Shown: positions 27,496 through 37,495, counted from the first letter of the stretch. The stretch: DNA of 64,000 nucleotides from Planctomycetota bacterium (GCA_003389215.1 QQVP01000055.1:1-64000), one strand, 5' to 3'. Notes: a model not told the origin generated them from the letters alone. A program made the numbers and translations.

Positions 27496-28977
27496 ATGGA
27501 CGAGAAGTTCGCCCGTCGCGGCATCACCTTCGACGATGTTCTCCTGGAACCGAGCTACAGCGAGGTGCTGCCCTCGGAAGTCGATGTCAGCACGCGGCTG
27601 ACGGAGCGAATCCGGCTCAATGTGCCGCTGCTGAGCTCTCCGATGGACACGGTCACCGAGAGCGCGATGGCGATTGCCCTGGCGCAACAGGGCGGTCTCG
27701 GCGTCATCCACAAGAACATGTCGATCGAACGGCAGACCGAGGAGGTCGACAAGGTTAAACGCAGTGCCAACGGCATCATCGTCGATCCGGTCACGCTGCC
27801 GCCCGATGCCAGCGTTGCCGCCGCCCGCGAGGTGATGGACCAGCATCACGTCTCTGGCGTGCCGATCACGGAGGCCGGCGGCCGCCTGGTGGGAATTCTG
27901 ACCCGCCGCGATCTTCGCTTTCTGGAAGCTAGCGATACCAGCATTGCCGAGGTGATGACCCGAGAAAATCTGGTCACTGCCACGGGGACTGTAACGCTTG
28001 AGGAAGCTGAGAAGATCTTGATGGCAAAAAAGGTCGAGAAACTTTTGCTGGTTGACGAAACTTACACACTGACGGGACTCATTACGATCAAAGACATTGA
28101 CATGATGAAGCGGTTTCCCGATGCCTGCAAAGATAGGCAAGGGAGGCTGCGGGTCGGGGCGGCCATCGGAGTCCACGACTTCGAGCGCGCCGAGAGCCTG
28201 ATCCAAAAGGATGTCGACGTCCTGATCGTCGACAGTGCTCACGGGCACTCGTCGAACGTGATCGAGACCGTCAAACAACTGAAACAACGTTGGGACATCG
28301 ACGTCGTGGCCGGCAACATTGCCACCGGCGAAGGTGCATCCGACCTGGTGCGAGCGGGAGCCGACGCGGTGAAGGTCGGCATCGGACCGGGTTCGATCTG
28401 CACCACGCGGGTGATTTCCGGTGTCGGCGTACCGCAGGTGACCGCCATCAACGCGGCCGCCGAGGCGGTGTCGCAACTCGGGGTTTCGGTTCCGATCATT
28501 GCGGACGGGGGGATTCGATATTCGGGCGACGTCACCAAGGCGCTCGCGGCCGGGGCCCACGTGGTAATGATGGGAGGACTGCTCGCCGGGCTGGAGGAAA
28601 GCCCCGGCAGGCAAATCCTGTATCAAGGGAGAACGTTTAAGGTATATCGCGGCATGGGCTCCTTGGGAGCGATGGTCGAAGGATCCAGCGAACGCTATCG
28701 CCAAGGTGGCGGCGGATCCGACAAGCTCGTTCCCGAAGGCGTCGAAGGTCGCGTCCCATACAAAGGATTTTTGGGTCCATTCGTTTACCAACTGGTGGGG
28801 GGGCTGCGAGCTGGAATGGGATACTGCGGCGCGTCGACGATCGACGATCTTCGCGCCAAGGCACGTTTCATCCAGGTCTCCGCGGCTACTGTCCGGGAGA
28901 GTCATCCACATGACATCGCGATCACGCAGGAAGCGTCAAACTACACTACGGAACACGCGGGAGGAGACGCGAACTGA
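27496..28977 (+). CDS. guaB: Inosine-5'-monophosphate dehydrogenase, 493 aa
   Basis: This converts IMP to XMP with NAD+, the committed step to GMP. The start reads [20 protein letters not shown] as in the family. A tandem CBS module occupies about 95-210. The active-site loop with the catalytic Cys is [28 protein letters not shown] and [10 protein letters not shown] provide substrate contacts, and the flap segment is [10 protein letters not shown]. The length is normal. GAGG precedes the ATG. The 3' end overlaps the next reading frame by 68 nt. Confidence 0.97.
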   Translation: MDEKFARRGITFDDVLLEPSYSEVLPSEVDVSTRLTERIRLNVPLLSSPMDTVTESAMAIALAQQGGLGVIHKNMSIERQTEEVDKVKRSANGIIVDPVTLPPDASVAAAREVMDQHHVSGVPITEAGGRLVGILTRRDLRFLEASDTSIAEVMTRENLVTATGTVTLEEAEKILMAKKVEKLLLVDETYTLTGLITIKDIDMMKRFPDACKDRQGRLRVGAAIGVHDFERAESLIQKDVDVLIVDSAHGHSSNVIETVKQLKQRWDIDVVAGNIATGEGASDLVRAGADAVKVGIGPGSICTTRVISGVGVPQVTAINAAAEAVSQLGVSVPIIADGGIRYSGDVTKALAAGAHVVMMGGLLAGLEESPGRQILYQGRTFKVYRGMGSLGAMVEGSSERYRQGGGGSDKLVPEGVEGRVPYKGFLGPFVYQLVGGLRAGMGYCGASTIDDLRAKARFIQVSAATVRESHPHDIAITQEASNYTTEHAGGDAN

Positions 28978-30403
28978 GTCCGCCAGGCTGCGGCTGCGCT
29001 GGGCGTGCAGGGGCCGACGAACAACCCTTCTGATCGCGATCACCACGCTCCTTGGCAGCCAACCCCTCCTGACGCCGAGCCCCTTGTGGGCCAGCGACGG
29101 CCCGCTGCCGGCCGGTGCGTCGGTGCGCAACCCGCTGCGTCAGCCCCCGCGTTTAGTCCTCTCGGAAAGGGACCGCGCCGAGGCGAAACCACTGGCCAGC
29201 GCCGCGGTCGAAAAGGCCCCCTTGGCCAAGGTGCCGGTCGCCAGGGCGCCTGTCGCCAACGCATCTTCGCCTCGACCGCAGCAGCAACCCCAACGGCCGT
29301 TCGCCGCAACGCAACACGTCGCCGTGCCGCTGCCGACAACGGAGGTGGCGGACGTCTTCGCCGACTTCGACGCCAAGCCCGCCGCCACCAGCCGGGGGCT
29401 GCAGCGCAATTCGCAGCTCCAATGGCGGAGCGTCCGGGGGCAGACCGGGTCGCCCGTTCAGCCGACTGCCCACGAGGACGGTCCGGCGCTCGGCGCCCCG
29501 TCGGGTTCGGTGCTGAAGAACACCTCCGCCGCGCCGATGCCGCAGCTCAATCCGCTTGACGATCCTTTTGGCGACCGCCTGGCGAAACAACCAGGGTTGG
29601 ACGACGACAACGGCCTGCCTGGAGATCAGCTGCCCGCCTTGGGCGAGGATGAAGGGCCTGGCTTCGAGGATGACACGGCGCCTCCTGCCACGCGGACGCC
29701 GGCCGTCGACGACCAAGATCCGTTCGGCGACGATCCCGTCACCGATGATCCGGAGACTGGGGATGTTGTCGAGGACGATCCCATGACCGACGACGAGACC
29801 AGGAGCGACCCCGAGGCCGACGACTTCGGCGGCGACGGCGAATTGGCGGCTCCGCGGGAGTTGCCGGTTCCCGGACGACCGCTGACGAGCGAAGAACTTC
29901 GGGACCAGAAGTACCGCGAAGACCTCGCCGTGGAATGCGACGAGGGACTCGAGGAACTGGCCATCAAGAAGCTCTCGGCCGTCGATCTGCACACGCGACT
30001 CGACATTGCCGAAAAAGGCACGGCGCTGGACGACTATCCGATCTCCTGTCCCGTCGGCAACGACGAGTTCATACCGCGCAGCTGGGAAGAGATGTACATC
30101 GCCTGGACCGCGTCGGGGCTTTGTCACAAGCCGCTCTACTTCGAAGAGCGTCATCTGGAGCGGTACGGGCACAGCACGGGACCTTATACGCAAGGCTTCG
30201 TGTCGATGGCTCACTTCTTCGGATCGGTGGCGGTGCTGCCGTACAGCATGGGCTTGAAGACTCCCAACGAGTGCGTCTACGCCTTGGGCCACTATCGCCC
30301 GGGCGACTGTGCTCCGTACCTGGTGCGCGGCATTCCGTTTACTCCGCGGGCGGCACTCTACCAGGCGACCGCAGTGGCGGGCGTGATTGCCATCTTGCCG
30401 TAA
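28910..30403 (+). CDS. Secreted protein with acidic low-complexity linker and conserved C-terminal domain, 497 aa
   Basis: A basic N-terminus precedes a hydrophobic signal segment ([23 protein letters not shown]). Residues about 60-350 are Pro/Ala- and then Asp/Glu-rich ([19 protein letters not shown]). The last 120 residues look folded, with four Cys and the motifs [20 protein letters not shown] and [20 protein letters not shown]. No ATG/GTG/TTG start exists after the guaB stop in this frame, so the gene appears to start 68 nt inside guaB. I do not know the function. Confidence 0.6.
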   Translation: MTSRSRRKRQTTLRNTREETRTESARLRLRWACRGRRTTLLIAITTLLGSQPLLTPSPLWASDGPLPAGASVRNPLRQPPRLVLSERDRAEAKPLASAAVEKAPLAKVPVARAPVANASSPRPQQQPQRPFAATQHVAVPLPTTEVADVFADFDAKPAATSRGLQRNSQLQWRSVRGQTGSPVQPTAHEDGPALGAPSGSVLKNTSAAPMPQLNPLDDPFGDRLAKQPGLDDDNGLPGDQLPALGEDEGPGFEDDTAPPATRTPAVDDQDPFGDDPVTDDPETGDVVEDDPMTDDETRSDPEADDFGGDGELAAPRELPVPGRPLTSEELRDQKYREDLAVECDEGLEELAIKKLSAVDLHTRLDIAEKGTALDDYPISCPVGNDEFIPRSWEEMYIAWTASGLCHKPLYFEERHLERYGHSTGPYTQGFVSMAHFFGSVAVLPYSMGLKTPNECVYALGHYRPGDCAPYLVRGIPFTPRAALYQATAVAGVIAILP

Positions 30404-30448
30404 CGGCTGGCCATCGGATGCGGCGTGGGGCCCCTCGGTCGAATCGTC

Positions 30449-31144
30449 ATGGCAGAGCCATCGCCAACGCTGACTGTCGAGGCCTCGCGCCGACTCGATC
30501 GCCGTGCTCAGGAGGAGTATGGCGTCTCGGGACTGGTGCTCATGGAAAACGCCGGTCGCGGTGTGGCCGAGCAACTGTTGCAGCGTGATGCGACGTCTCC
30601 GGTCGCGATCTGCTGCGGCAAAGGCAACAACGCCGGCGACGGCTTCGTCATTGCCCGGCATCTCGACCGCTGCGGGATCGACGTCCAGGTGTTGCTGTTG
30701 TTTCCGGCCGACGAACTGCACGGCGACGCGCTGGTGAATTTCGAGATCGTCCGGCGGTCGGGAATTCCCTGGGAGCAGATCGCTCCGGTCGACGGGGACA
30801 AGACGTCGGCAGACCAGCTCGCGGAAAGACTATCGGCAGCGAGTTGGGTCGTCGATGCCCTACTGGGAACCGGCGTCACAGGGGATCCCCGACCGCCGCT
30901 CGACATGGCCATCAAGGCGATCAACGTGAGCGGGCGACGCGTCTTGGCCGTCGACGTGCCCAGCGGACTCGACGCCGACACCGGCCAGCCCGGGTCTCCG
31001 ACAGTCGAGGCCGACGTGACGTGCACCTTCGTGGCTCCCAAGCCGGGCTTCTTCGTCGCCCGCGCGGAACCCTTCATCGGCGATCTGGAAGTGCTTTCCA
31101 TCGGCGCCCCGCGTTGCCTGGTCGAAGAGATGCTGGGCGGCTAG
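30449..31144 (+). CDS. nnrE: NAD(P)H-hydrate epimerase, 231 aa
   Basis: This repair enzyme interconverts R- and S-epimers of hydrated NAD(P)H. The YjeF_N fold is visible. LVLMENAGRGVAEQLL is followed by the Rossmann-like CGKGNNAGDGFVIARHL, then VDALLGTGV and VLAVDVPSGLDADTG. VTCTFVAPKPGFF is also a family block. The dehydratase (NnrD) domain, often fused in other bacteria, is absent. The ATG at 30449 is preferred to an upstream GTG. Its 3' end overlaps the convergent neighbour by four bases. Confidence 0.93.
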   Translation: MAEPSPTLTVEASRRLDRRAQEEYGVSGLVLMENAGRGVAEQLLQRDATSPVAICCGKGNNAGDGFVIARHLDRCGIDVQVLLLFPADELHGDALVNFEIVRRSGIPWEQIAPVDGDKTSADQLAERLSAASWVVDALLGTGVTGDPRPPLDMAIKAINVSGRRVLAVDVPSGLDADTGQPGSPTVEADVTCTFVAPKPGFFVARAEPFIGDLEVLSIGAPRCLVEEMLGG

Positions 31145-32121
31145 TCTTCCTTGTCCTTCTTGTCTTTCCTGTCCTTCTTGTCCTTCTGGTCTTTCTTGTC
31201 CTTGGGCGGCTCGAACTCGAATTCCCGCCACTTCATCGGCAGGCGAAACGGCTCGACGCGGAGCATCACCTCGCCGTTCTGAAAGATCCGCACCGTGCCG
31301 GCCGACTCGCTCACCGTGACGGCCACCGCGTTCGTGGCCCGGCTGATGGACGCGGCCGCCCAGTGACGGGTGCCCAATCCCTTGGAAAGCGTGAGGCCTT
31401 CCGCGGGCGCGTCGATGTAACGCGAAGCGGCCTCGATCGTGCCGTCGGCCGCGACAATGAAAGCGCCGTCGATCTGCGCGACCTCTTTGATGCCCTCGCG
31501 AACCCGCGCATCGCTCAAGTTCCGATCCTTGCGCCGGTAGCCCTTGACCGGGTCGAAACCGGTCGGGCGACTATGCGCCAGGACCTTGCGGGCATCGCCA
31601 ACGACAAACATGGTGCCGACCCGTTTCCCTTCGCGACCTTCGCGTCCGATCTCGACCGCCAGGTCGACGACCGTCTTGAGGGTGTCAAGGGGAACGCGGG
31701 TTTCTAGCTGACGGAGATCGCGGGCGGTCAGTCGGCGCAAGTGCTCGTCGAGGTGGATCAAGCTGACCGAGTCCAGCTTGCCCGCCTCGAAGCCGCTGTA
31801 CACCGCCACCACCTGGGCCCCCGGAGCGAGCAAGTCGTCTGCAACGCTCTCGAGCAGGGTCTGGGAAAGCTTCTCGTGGACGAGGTCGTACTTGCGATCG
31901 AGGACGACGGTGCGGAGCCCCGCATCCGCGGCCCCCAAGACGTTCTCCGCATCATCGCTGGCGACCATCAGGTCGTACTTGCCGACGACCTTCTTCAGCT
32001 TTTCCCAGTCGGTGGGTGCCTCGAGCATCACCAGCAGCGCGTCGGCATCGTTACCCCGTGCCATGCGGAGCGCGAACTCAACCATTTCGCGGCAATCATC
32101 GTTGTGCCTGGCCGCCTTCAT
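31141..32121 (-). CDS. DisA_N (diadenylate cyclase-type) domain protein, 326 aa
   Basis: The C-terminal half matches the DAC domain that makes cyclic di-AMP from two ATP. IDGAFIVAADGTIE contains the DGA motif. LSKGLGTRHWAAASIS is the second motif, with RHW instead of the canonical RHR. VSESAGTVRIFQNGEVML closes the domain. The N-terminal half is helical and of unknown fold. The last 20 residues are a K/D-only tail made by DNA repeats (31145-31200). The ATG at 32121 is used; a TTG at 32154 could add 11 residues. Because one arginine is replaced, activity is uncertain. Confidence 0.75.
   Translation of the reverse strand: MKAARHNDDCREMVEFALRMARGNDADALLVMLEAPTDWEKLKKVVGKYDLMVASDDAENVLGAADAGLRTVVLDRKYDLVHEKLSQTLLESVADDLLAPGAQVVAVYSGFEAGKLDSVSLIHLDEHLRRLTARDLRQLETRVPLDTLKTVVDLAVEIGREGREGKRVGTMFVVGDARKVLAHSRPTGFDPVKGYRRKDRNLSDARVREGIKEVAQIDGAFIVAADGTIEAASRYIDAPAEGLTLSKGLGTRHWAAASISRATNAVAVTVSESAGTVRIFQNGEVMLRVEPFRLPMKWREFEFEPPKDKKDQKDKKDRKDKKDKED
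31145..31200. repeat. Short tandem repeats encoding a Lys/Asp tail
   Basis: Units related to CTTGTCCTT/TCTTTCCTG repeat about six times. On the minus strand they encode alternating KDKKD/KDRKD at the end of the DisA_N-type protein. Such a tract is prone to slippage, so tail length may vary between strains. Confidence 0.7.
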
Positions 32122-32421
32122 GCAACTCTGGTAGCTTCGCCAAATTGACGCCAAAGAGAAACGCTGTCGATCCCGTGTGGTTGCATCGTAGAAAGTGGGT
32201 CCTTCAGCGACAAGGAGCCCAGCAGCCGAGAACGCAAGGATCGGGACGCCAACAAGATCGGGAGTCCCGTGATTGAGAGCGGCCGGCGTCCGAGTCGGGC
32301 GGCCAACACGTCGAGACGCGAACTGACGGCGCGGTCGACACGCGGTCGCGGTGCGAACGTCGACGCAGACGATGACGGCGGCGGCCTCCTCGTCGCGACC
32401 ACCGACAACCAGGCGTCGGTC

Positions 32422-34131
32422 CTACTTCGTCTCGCTTTCGGACTTCGCTTCGGCGACCCGTTCGCCGTCTTCCTCCGCGGAGCCCGGCTTGTCGGGGGTC
32501 CAAGGCCCAAAGACGCGGCGGTGATAACGGTTCAGCGCGTGCAACCCGTGCCCCAGCGGACCGACTTTCCAATAGTGGTCCCGCCCCTCGTCCAGCATTT
32601 CGGCCAGGTGCTCAACCGCCTTGACCATGCGATCTTCGCGGAGCTGTTCGTCGGTGAGCTGGAGGGTCAGCCACTCGGCAATGTGTCCCGTCGTTTCCAG
32701 ACGGCGGCTCTTGCTGCTGTCCGCCCCACGTCCGGCGAAGAATCGCGTGCTGAAGCTGCCATCTTGATTTTGCAGCTTGAAGGTGTAGTCGGTGTACTCG
32801 TCGAGGAAGATCTTGGCCCGTTCGAACTGGCCGTCAATCGGGTGCCCTTGCTTCCGCCGCTTGTGCACGGCATAGGTGAGGCCGAACAGGCGATGAGTAC
32901 CCCCGCAGGCGGCGCCGATGATGGGCTGCGAGAGCTCGTCCTTGACCATCCGGGCGATCGTCCAGTCGCGACCCTGCTCGTCCTTCCACTCGGTTTCCGA
33001 GTCGACGTAGTGGGAAATGCCGATCAGCTTGAACGTCAATTCCGAGTGGGGCACACACGTCTCCTGCTCGCGGCGAATCAGCTCCGCCACGGTGAAGTCC
33101 TGCCCGCTGATCTTCATCGGGTACGTCTGCTTGACCCGCGACTGAGCGAGCATCGCCAGGAACTGGCCGTGGTGACCCTGCACGCCCGGTCCGGTGCGGG
33201 CGTAGATCTTGCCGTTGCTGAGATAGAACAGCCGCTCGCCAGCACACACGCCATTCCAGGCGATCCAGCCGATGGCGTTGACGCGGCGACCGTTGGGTCC
33301 GCCCACGCGAATCTCCTTGTCGACACCGAAGGGAATCAAGGAGTGCATGATCGCCCAGTGGCCCTTGTCGCGGGTATTGAGCATCCGGGGATAGAAGTGG
33401 CCCAGCACCGACTCGATGCGGTCCTTCAGAGCCAGCATCCGCGGCGAAAGCTCTTCGTCGTCCGCCGGTTGAGCCAACGACTCCTGTTCATCCTGTTCGC
33501 CCGCAGCGGTGTCCGACGGCTGGGCGTCGTTCGTTTCCACCGCCGACTCAGGGAGCGACTCGACCGTTTTCACCGTGGGGCGACGCCGCGGGGCCTCGGC
33601 AACCTTGAGAGGCGCCCGCGAAGCGAGGCGCCCGACGTTCCCCTGGCTGAGCGAGTGTTCAAAGTCCTCCAGATCGGAGTCGAACTGGAAGTTCTTGAAC
33701 CGGGCTTCGCGACGGGTGGCGAAGCCCTTGCCTGGTGTGCCCCGGTCGTTGGCACCCACGAGCGGCCTCTGCGAAGTTCGTGGCACCGACTGCGAAATGA
33801 CGCCGATGGCCACGCGATCCGTCGCCGGGCGTCGCGTCGTGCGCGGCGACTTCGTCGTCCGGTGCGACGCGACGATCGACTGCCTGGACCGCTGGCGGAC
33901 TTGTTCGTCGCGGACGTCGCGGACGAGCTGGTGAGACACCGTCGGTGCGCGATCCCCCTGTGGTTCAACCGGAACTACCTGGGGCGGCGCGGCGCCTTGC
34001 CCCGACCGGTTTGCGTCGAGTTCTGCCGTGGCGAGAAAGTCGGAGCGCGAGCCCTGACTCATGTTCTCGGCCAACAACACCATGGCCAACGAGAACGTGC
34101 ACAGCGCGAAGACGTAGCGCACGACGGCCAT
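32422..34131 (-). CDS. Membrane-anchored hypothetical protein, 569 aa
   Basis: A signal anchor (about 4-22, VVRYVFALCTFSLAMVLLA) is followed by a long disordered Arg/Ser/Pro-rich region to about residue 250. A helical conserved-looking domain occupies the C-terminal 320 residues, with blocks MLALKDRIESVLGHFYPRML, IGWIAWNGVCAGERLFY and LSQPIIGAACGGTHRLFGL. Late segments resemble alpha/alpha-toroid repeats (HIAEWLTLQLTDEQL and VEHLAEMLDEG), but I cannot name the family. The start is the ATG with GAGAG upstream. Confidence 0.6.
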   Translation of the reverse strand: MAVVRYVFALCTFSLAMVLLAENMSQGSRSDFLATAELDANRSGQGAAPPQVVPVEPQGDRAPTVSHQLVRDVRDEQVRQRSRQSIVASHRTTKSPRTTRRPATDRVAIGVISQSVPRTSQRPLVGANDRGTPGKGFATRREARFKNFQFDSDLEDFEHSLSQGNVGRLASRAPLKVAEAPRRRPTVKTVESLPESAVETNDAQPSDTAAGEQDEQESLAQPADDEELSPRMLALKDRIESVLGHFYPRMLNTRDKGHWAIMHSLIPFGVDKEIRVGGPNGRRVNAIGWIAWNGVCAGERLFYLSNGKIYARTGPGVQGHHGQFLAMLAQSRVKQTYPMKISGQDFTVAELIRREQETCVPHSELTFKLIGISHYVDSETEWKDEQGRDWTIARMVKDELSQPIIGAACGGTHRLFGLTYAVHKRRKQGHPIDGQFERAKIFLDEYTDYTFKLQNQDGSFSTRFFAGRGADSSKSRRLETTGHIAEWLTLQLTDEQLREDRMVKAVEHLAEMLDEGRDHYWKVGPLGHGLHALNRYHRRVFGPWTPDKPGSAEEDGERVAEAKSESETK

Positions 34132-34545
34132 GTCGGACTCTCGTTGGAGGGAGAACATCGATTGCTGGCGGAAGTCGGTTGGGGAATTGAGGACACGCGC
34201 GACGGAAGGTGGGGAGTGGTGCGCGTCGCTTTGCGTCAGCCGCGTCGAACGCACCGCACCGTCGAGCCCTCAAAGCGCGGGGCAGCAATGATATCGGACA
34301 TTTCCGCCGCCAAAATCCAACGCGATTCGCCGCGGAATGAGACCGCAGCGGACGTGAGAAAAAACGGCCGCGGGGGAACAGAAAATCGGACCGCCAATCG
34401 ACTTTCGGCGGGCAATTGGGCCGCAAAGTCTGCCTGTCTTCACGCACGCGGCAGCTAGAATGCGATAACGCTATCGTAGCCACGACGGGGCAGAGTCGCC
34501 GGCGAAAATCGCGATGCAGCCGACCCAGGCTACTGAGAGGGGGCC
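34132..34545. other. Intergenic stretch between two minus-strand genes
   Basis: No gene is supported. It contains a small palindrome CGATA-ACGC-TATCG (34459-34472) that overlaps a TAGAAT motif. A promoter for the 569-aa protein gene is expected in the left part, but no clear pair is visible. Confidence 0.4.
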
Positions 34546-35286
34546 CTAGCGCCACCAGAAGAGGGCCTGCTCGGCCAGGGACGGTCGTTGCGGTGGACGA
34601 CGGGTTGTGCCTGTGGCCAGGAACTCTCGCCAGGCAACCAGGTCGTTCCCATAATCGCGCCCCGTCAAATCGCTCAGAACTTGGGCCGTGCGGTGCTGCA
34701 GGGCGGGGTCTTCCTTGGGGCCAATCGCCCCTTGGAGCGCCGGAACGACGTTCGGGTCGCCAATCTCACCGATGGCACGCATCGCCGCCAGGCGGACGTC
34801 GATCTCCTTGTCGTGCTCGACGATGGAGAGCAGTTCGCGTACCGCACCCGGTCCACCGCGCACCGCCAAGGCTTCGCAACAGGCGATCCGCACGCTCGTG
34901 TCTTTATCGCCGCGGAGCCCCGCTCCAATGATGGCGTCGCCGGTCGGCGTCCCCAGCGAGGCCAACGAAAGTATGATCTCGCGGCGGAGGACCGGGTCTT
35001 GCTCTTGCTGGATTTGGCGTGCCAGATCGTCACTGGCGCGGGCGCGTTCGTGCGGGGCCAAGGACCTGACTTGCCGCCGAACCCCGTTGATTCGGGCCAG
35101 GCGACGTGCCGGAGAGATGCCGTAGTGCTGTTCCAAGTCCGACTTGTCGCGGTTACCACGTTGCAGAAACTCGGGCGTATAGTCCGAAAGGTCGGGCAGC
35201 TCGGGAAGCTTCGTCGTGCTGCAGCCGGTCGCCAGAGAGACGATCAGCAAACACGCCAAGGCGATGGTAAGAGCCGGGTTCGACAT
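34546..35286 (-). CDS. HEAT-repeat lipoprotein, 246 aa
   Basis: The signal peptide ends in lipobox SLATGC, so the mature N-terminus is Cys22. The rest is built of HEAT-like helical pairs: DPVLRREIILSLASLGTPTG, DTSVRIACCEALAVRGGPG, EIDVRLAAMRAIGEIGDPN and DPALQHRTAQVLSDLTGRD. Such repeats are protein-binding scaffolds. The ATG before SNPALTIALAC is the start, since the upstream extension is not signal-like. It is divergent from the ABC permease. Confidence 0.8.
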   Translation of the reverse strand: MSNPALTIALACLLIVSLATGCSTTKLPELPDLSDYTPEFLQRGNRDKSDLEQHYGISPARRLARINGVRRQVRSLAPHERARASDDLARQIQQEQDPVLRREIILSLASLGTPTGDAIIGAGLRGDKDTSVRIACCEALAVRGGPGAVRELLSIVEHDKEIDVRLAAMRAIGEIGDPNVVPALQGAIGPKEDPALQHRTAQVLSDLTGRDYGNDLVAWREFLATGTTRRPPQRPSLAEQALFWWR

Positions 35287-35586
35287 CGAGAGACCGATCG
35301 AGGTTTTGGCGGTCGAGCGAACCGAGAATTCGGCGCCGCCCAGAAGGGAACTCCGCAACGGCCAGCCGGGGCGGAGCGGGGCGGAACTATAGCAAAGCCC
35401 CCGCGTTGCGTCCAAGGCGAGAATAATGACGCCAGCACGACCCGCGGCGCCGGCGTCTGACGGACTCCTCGTGGCCGCGCGAATTCGCGCCAGCGCCGAG
35501 ACATGCGAGCGAGCTTCGGCGGCCATTGCGGAGCCAGCACGACAAAGCTATCAATCGACCGGCGAGCGTGCTACGATGGCCCCGCC

Positions 35587-37212
35587 ATGGGAGGCACTTC
35601 GCTGCGCTACTCTCGCCGTCTGGCGCGTCGTCCGGGGTTCTCGATTGCCCTGGGCATGCTGGTCTTGTTGGTCGCCCTGATCGTCATGAGCGACGGGCGA
35701 ACGCGCGGGCTGCTGGCCACGACAGCGCAGCTAGCGGCCGGGGTCGCCGCGCTGAGCCTGCCGACGGGGATCTTCCTGGCCGTGCTCCTGGCACGAACCG
35801 ACCTTCCCCTGCGGCGTGTCCTGGCATTCGCCCTCGCGGTTCAGTTGCTGCTGCCCTTCTATCTTGTCACCGCGGCGTGGATCTCCGCCTTCGGTCTGGA
35901 GGGCTCGTTTACCGTCTGGGCCGCTCAGACACGACCGTGGCTCGACGGAGCACGCGGAGCCATTTGGGTACATGCCATGGCGGCGATTCCCTGGGTCGCG
36001 CTGATCGTGGCAATCGGTCTTCGACTGGTGGAGCCGGAGATCGAAGAAGCGGCTCTCACCGCGACGGGTGCCCTGTGGGTAGTCCTCCGCGTCACGTTGC
36101 CGCGGACAGGCGGCGCCATCGGCGTTGCGCTGCTGTGGATCGTCGTGACCACCGCCGGCGAGATGACGGCCACCGACCTGTTCCAGATGCGTACCTTCGC
36201 GGAAGAGATCTACACCGCCTTCGCCGCGACCAGCGACACGACGACCGCCTCGCTACAACTGCTGCCGGGCATGCTGCTCATCGGCGGACTCGTCGCCGCC
36301 GCCCTGATCGGCTGCGACTACTTATTGCCACGCACGCTGACGCGACGCAAGAGAGCCGCACTCATCTTTCCAGTCCGTCGCTGGCGTTGGCCGCTGGTGG
36401 CCCTGGCGTTGGTGCTTTTCTCTGCCGTCAGCGGCGTCCCCTTGGCGTCGCTGATCTACCGCGCGGGACTCGAATCGCAAGCGGAAGCGGGAGTCGTCAC
36501 GAAAGCCTGGTCGGCCGCCAAGTACTTCGAGATGATCTCGCTGCAGGCCTTCTCCGGCAAAGGCGAGTTGCTCCTCGGTCGAGAAATTCTGTCCTCGCTG
36601 ACCGCGGCGACGATTTCCGCGATGATCGTGGTGACACTCGGCACGCTCTTGGCATGGACGGCGCGCGCCGGGCGATTCTCCACAGTCGCCTTGTTCCTCG
36701 TCGTGGCGGTCTGCCTGGCCGTGCCGGGTCCCCTGATCGGCAAGTCGGTGATCTGGCTGCTGGCGCCGTTTCCGTATCTCTACGACTCGGTGTTTGCGCC
36801 GGCGTTGGCGCAGTCGGTCCGCGCGTTGCCCCTGGCCACGCTCATCATGTGGTATGCCCTGGCGAGCGTGCCGCAGAACGTGCTCGACGCAGCGGCGCTG
36901 GATGGGGCCGGCTGGCTGGCGCGTCTCTGGCGCGTGGCCCTGCCGATGCGAGGCGCCGCCGTGACGATGGCCGTACTCGTGGCGATGATTGTCAGTGTCG
37001 GCGACCTGTCGGCGAGTCAATTGGTGCAGGTGCCCGGCGCGGAAACCTTGGCGAATCGGATCTTCGATCGATTGCACAGCGGGGCGTATGACCAGGTCTG
37101 TGGCGTCTCGCTGGCCGTCGTAATGGGAACGATGATCGCTGCGATCCTCTTGTGGCGTCTCGTCAGCCTAATGCGTCCGCGCACCGATGCGCCACGCTCG
37201 GCCGAGCCTTGA
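35587..37212 (+). CDS. Iron-type ABC transporter permease, 541 aa
   Basis: This is a duplicated permease of the FbpB/AfuB type with about twelve membrane segments. Each half carries an ABC-permease EAA loop: EEAALTATGALWVVLRVTLP and LDAAALDGAGWLARLWRVAL. Transporters of this layout import ferric iron, or sometimes thiamine or spermidine. The ATP-binding and solute-binding partners are not in this window, so it is an orphan here. TACGAT lies ten bases before the ATG (35571-35576), a possible -10 of a very short leader. Confidence 0.85.
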   Translation: MGGTSLRYSRRLARRPGFSIALGMLVLLVALIVMSDGRTRGLLATTAQLAAGVAALSLPTGIFLAVLLARTDLPLRRVLAFALAVQLLLPFYLVTAAWISAFGLEGSFTVWAAQTRPWLDGARGAIWVHAMAAIPWVALIVAIGLRLVEPEIEEAALTATGALWVVLRVTLPRTGGAIGVALLWIVVTTAGEMTATDLFQMRTFAEEIYTAFAATSDTTTASLQLLPGMLLIGGLVAAALIGCDYLLPRTLTRRKRAALIFPVRRWRWPLVALALVLFSAVSGVPLASLIYRAGLESQAEAGVVTKAWSAAKYFEMISLQAFSGKGELLLGREILSSLTAATISAMIVVTLGTLLAWTARAGRFSTVALFLVVAVCLAVPGPLIGKSVIWLLAPFPYLYDSVFAPALAQSVRALPLATLIMWYALASVPQNVLDAAALDGAGWLARLWRVALPMRGAAVTMAVLVAMIVSVGDLSASQLVQVPGAETLANRIFDRLHSGAYDQVCGVSLAVVMGTMIAAILLWRLVSLMRPRTDAPRSAEP

Positions 37213-37246
37213 TGCTCTTCAGCCGGCGGCCGACCGTATACTATGA

Positions 37247-37352
37247 TTATTGATGGCTGCGTTGTTAATGAGCCCTTCGCGGCGGCGGTGATGGCTGGAA
37301 TGCCGGCCTCCCGCTGGTCGGCCTGGTTCATTGGCTGCGCAGGGCTCAATAG
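37247..37352 (+). repeat. Structured 106-bp element, copy 1
   Basis: This is 103/106 identical to 61270-61375. The ends are near-inverted repeats: TTATTGA with TCAATAg, then TGCG with CGCA. Inside, AATGAGCC can pair with GGTTCATT and GCCGGCC with GGTCGGC. It lies 157 bp upstream of the DUF1570-like gene, in the same orientation as copy 2 upstream of mdh. Confidence 0.85.
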
Positions 37353-37420
37353 AAGTCGGGTTCGCCGGCGGACCTTGGAGAATTTCGGCAGACCTCGCAT
37401 CCGAGCGGTCGGAACATTCT

Positions 37421-37495
37421 GCCGCAGCCCGAAAGAGCCGCAGCCCAAGAGAGCCGCAGCCCCAAAGAGCCGCAACTCCAAAGAGCCGCAGCCCA
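37421..37495. repeat. About five tandem copies of a 15-17-bp unit
   Basis: GAGCCGCAGCCC-type units separated by AAA/AAGA spacers (for example CCAAAGAGCCGCAACT) run from 37421 to the Shine-Dalgarno region of the next gene. The last unit ends only a dozen bases before the GTG start. In all frames they would encode low-complexity peptides, so they are taken as non-coding. Confidence 0.75.

Noticed and set aside
32269-34458. 729-codon plus-strand frame opposite the 569-aa membrane-anchored protein gene
   Set aside because: The minus frame has a membrane anchor and consistent domain blocks. The plus frame is Arg/Leu-rich antisense and runs past both gene ends.
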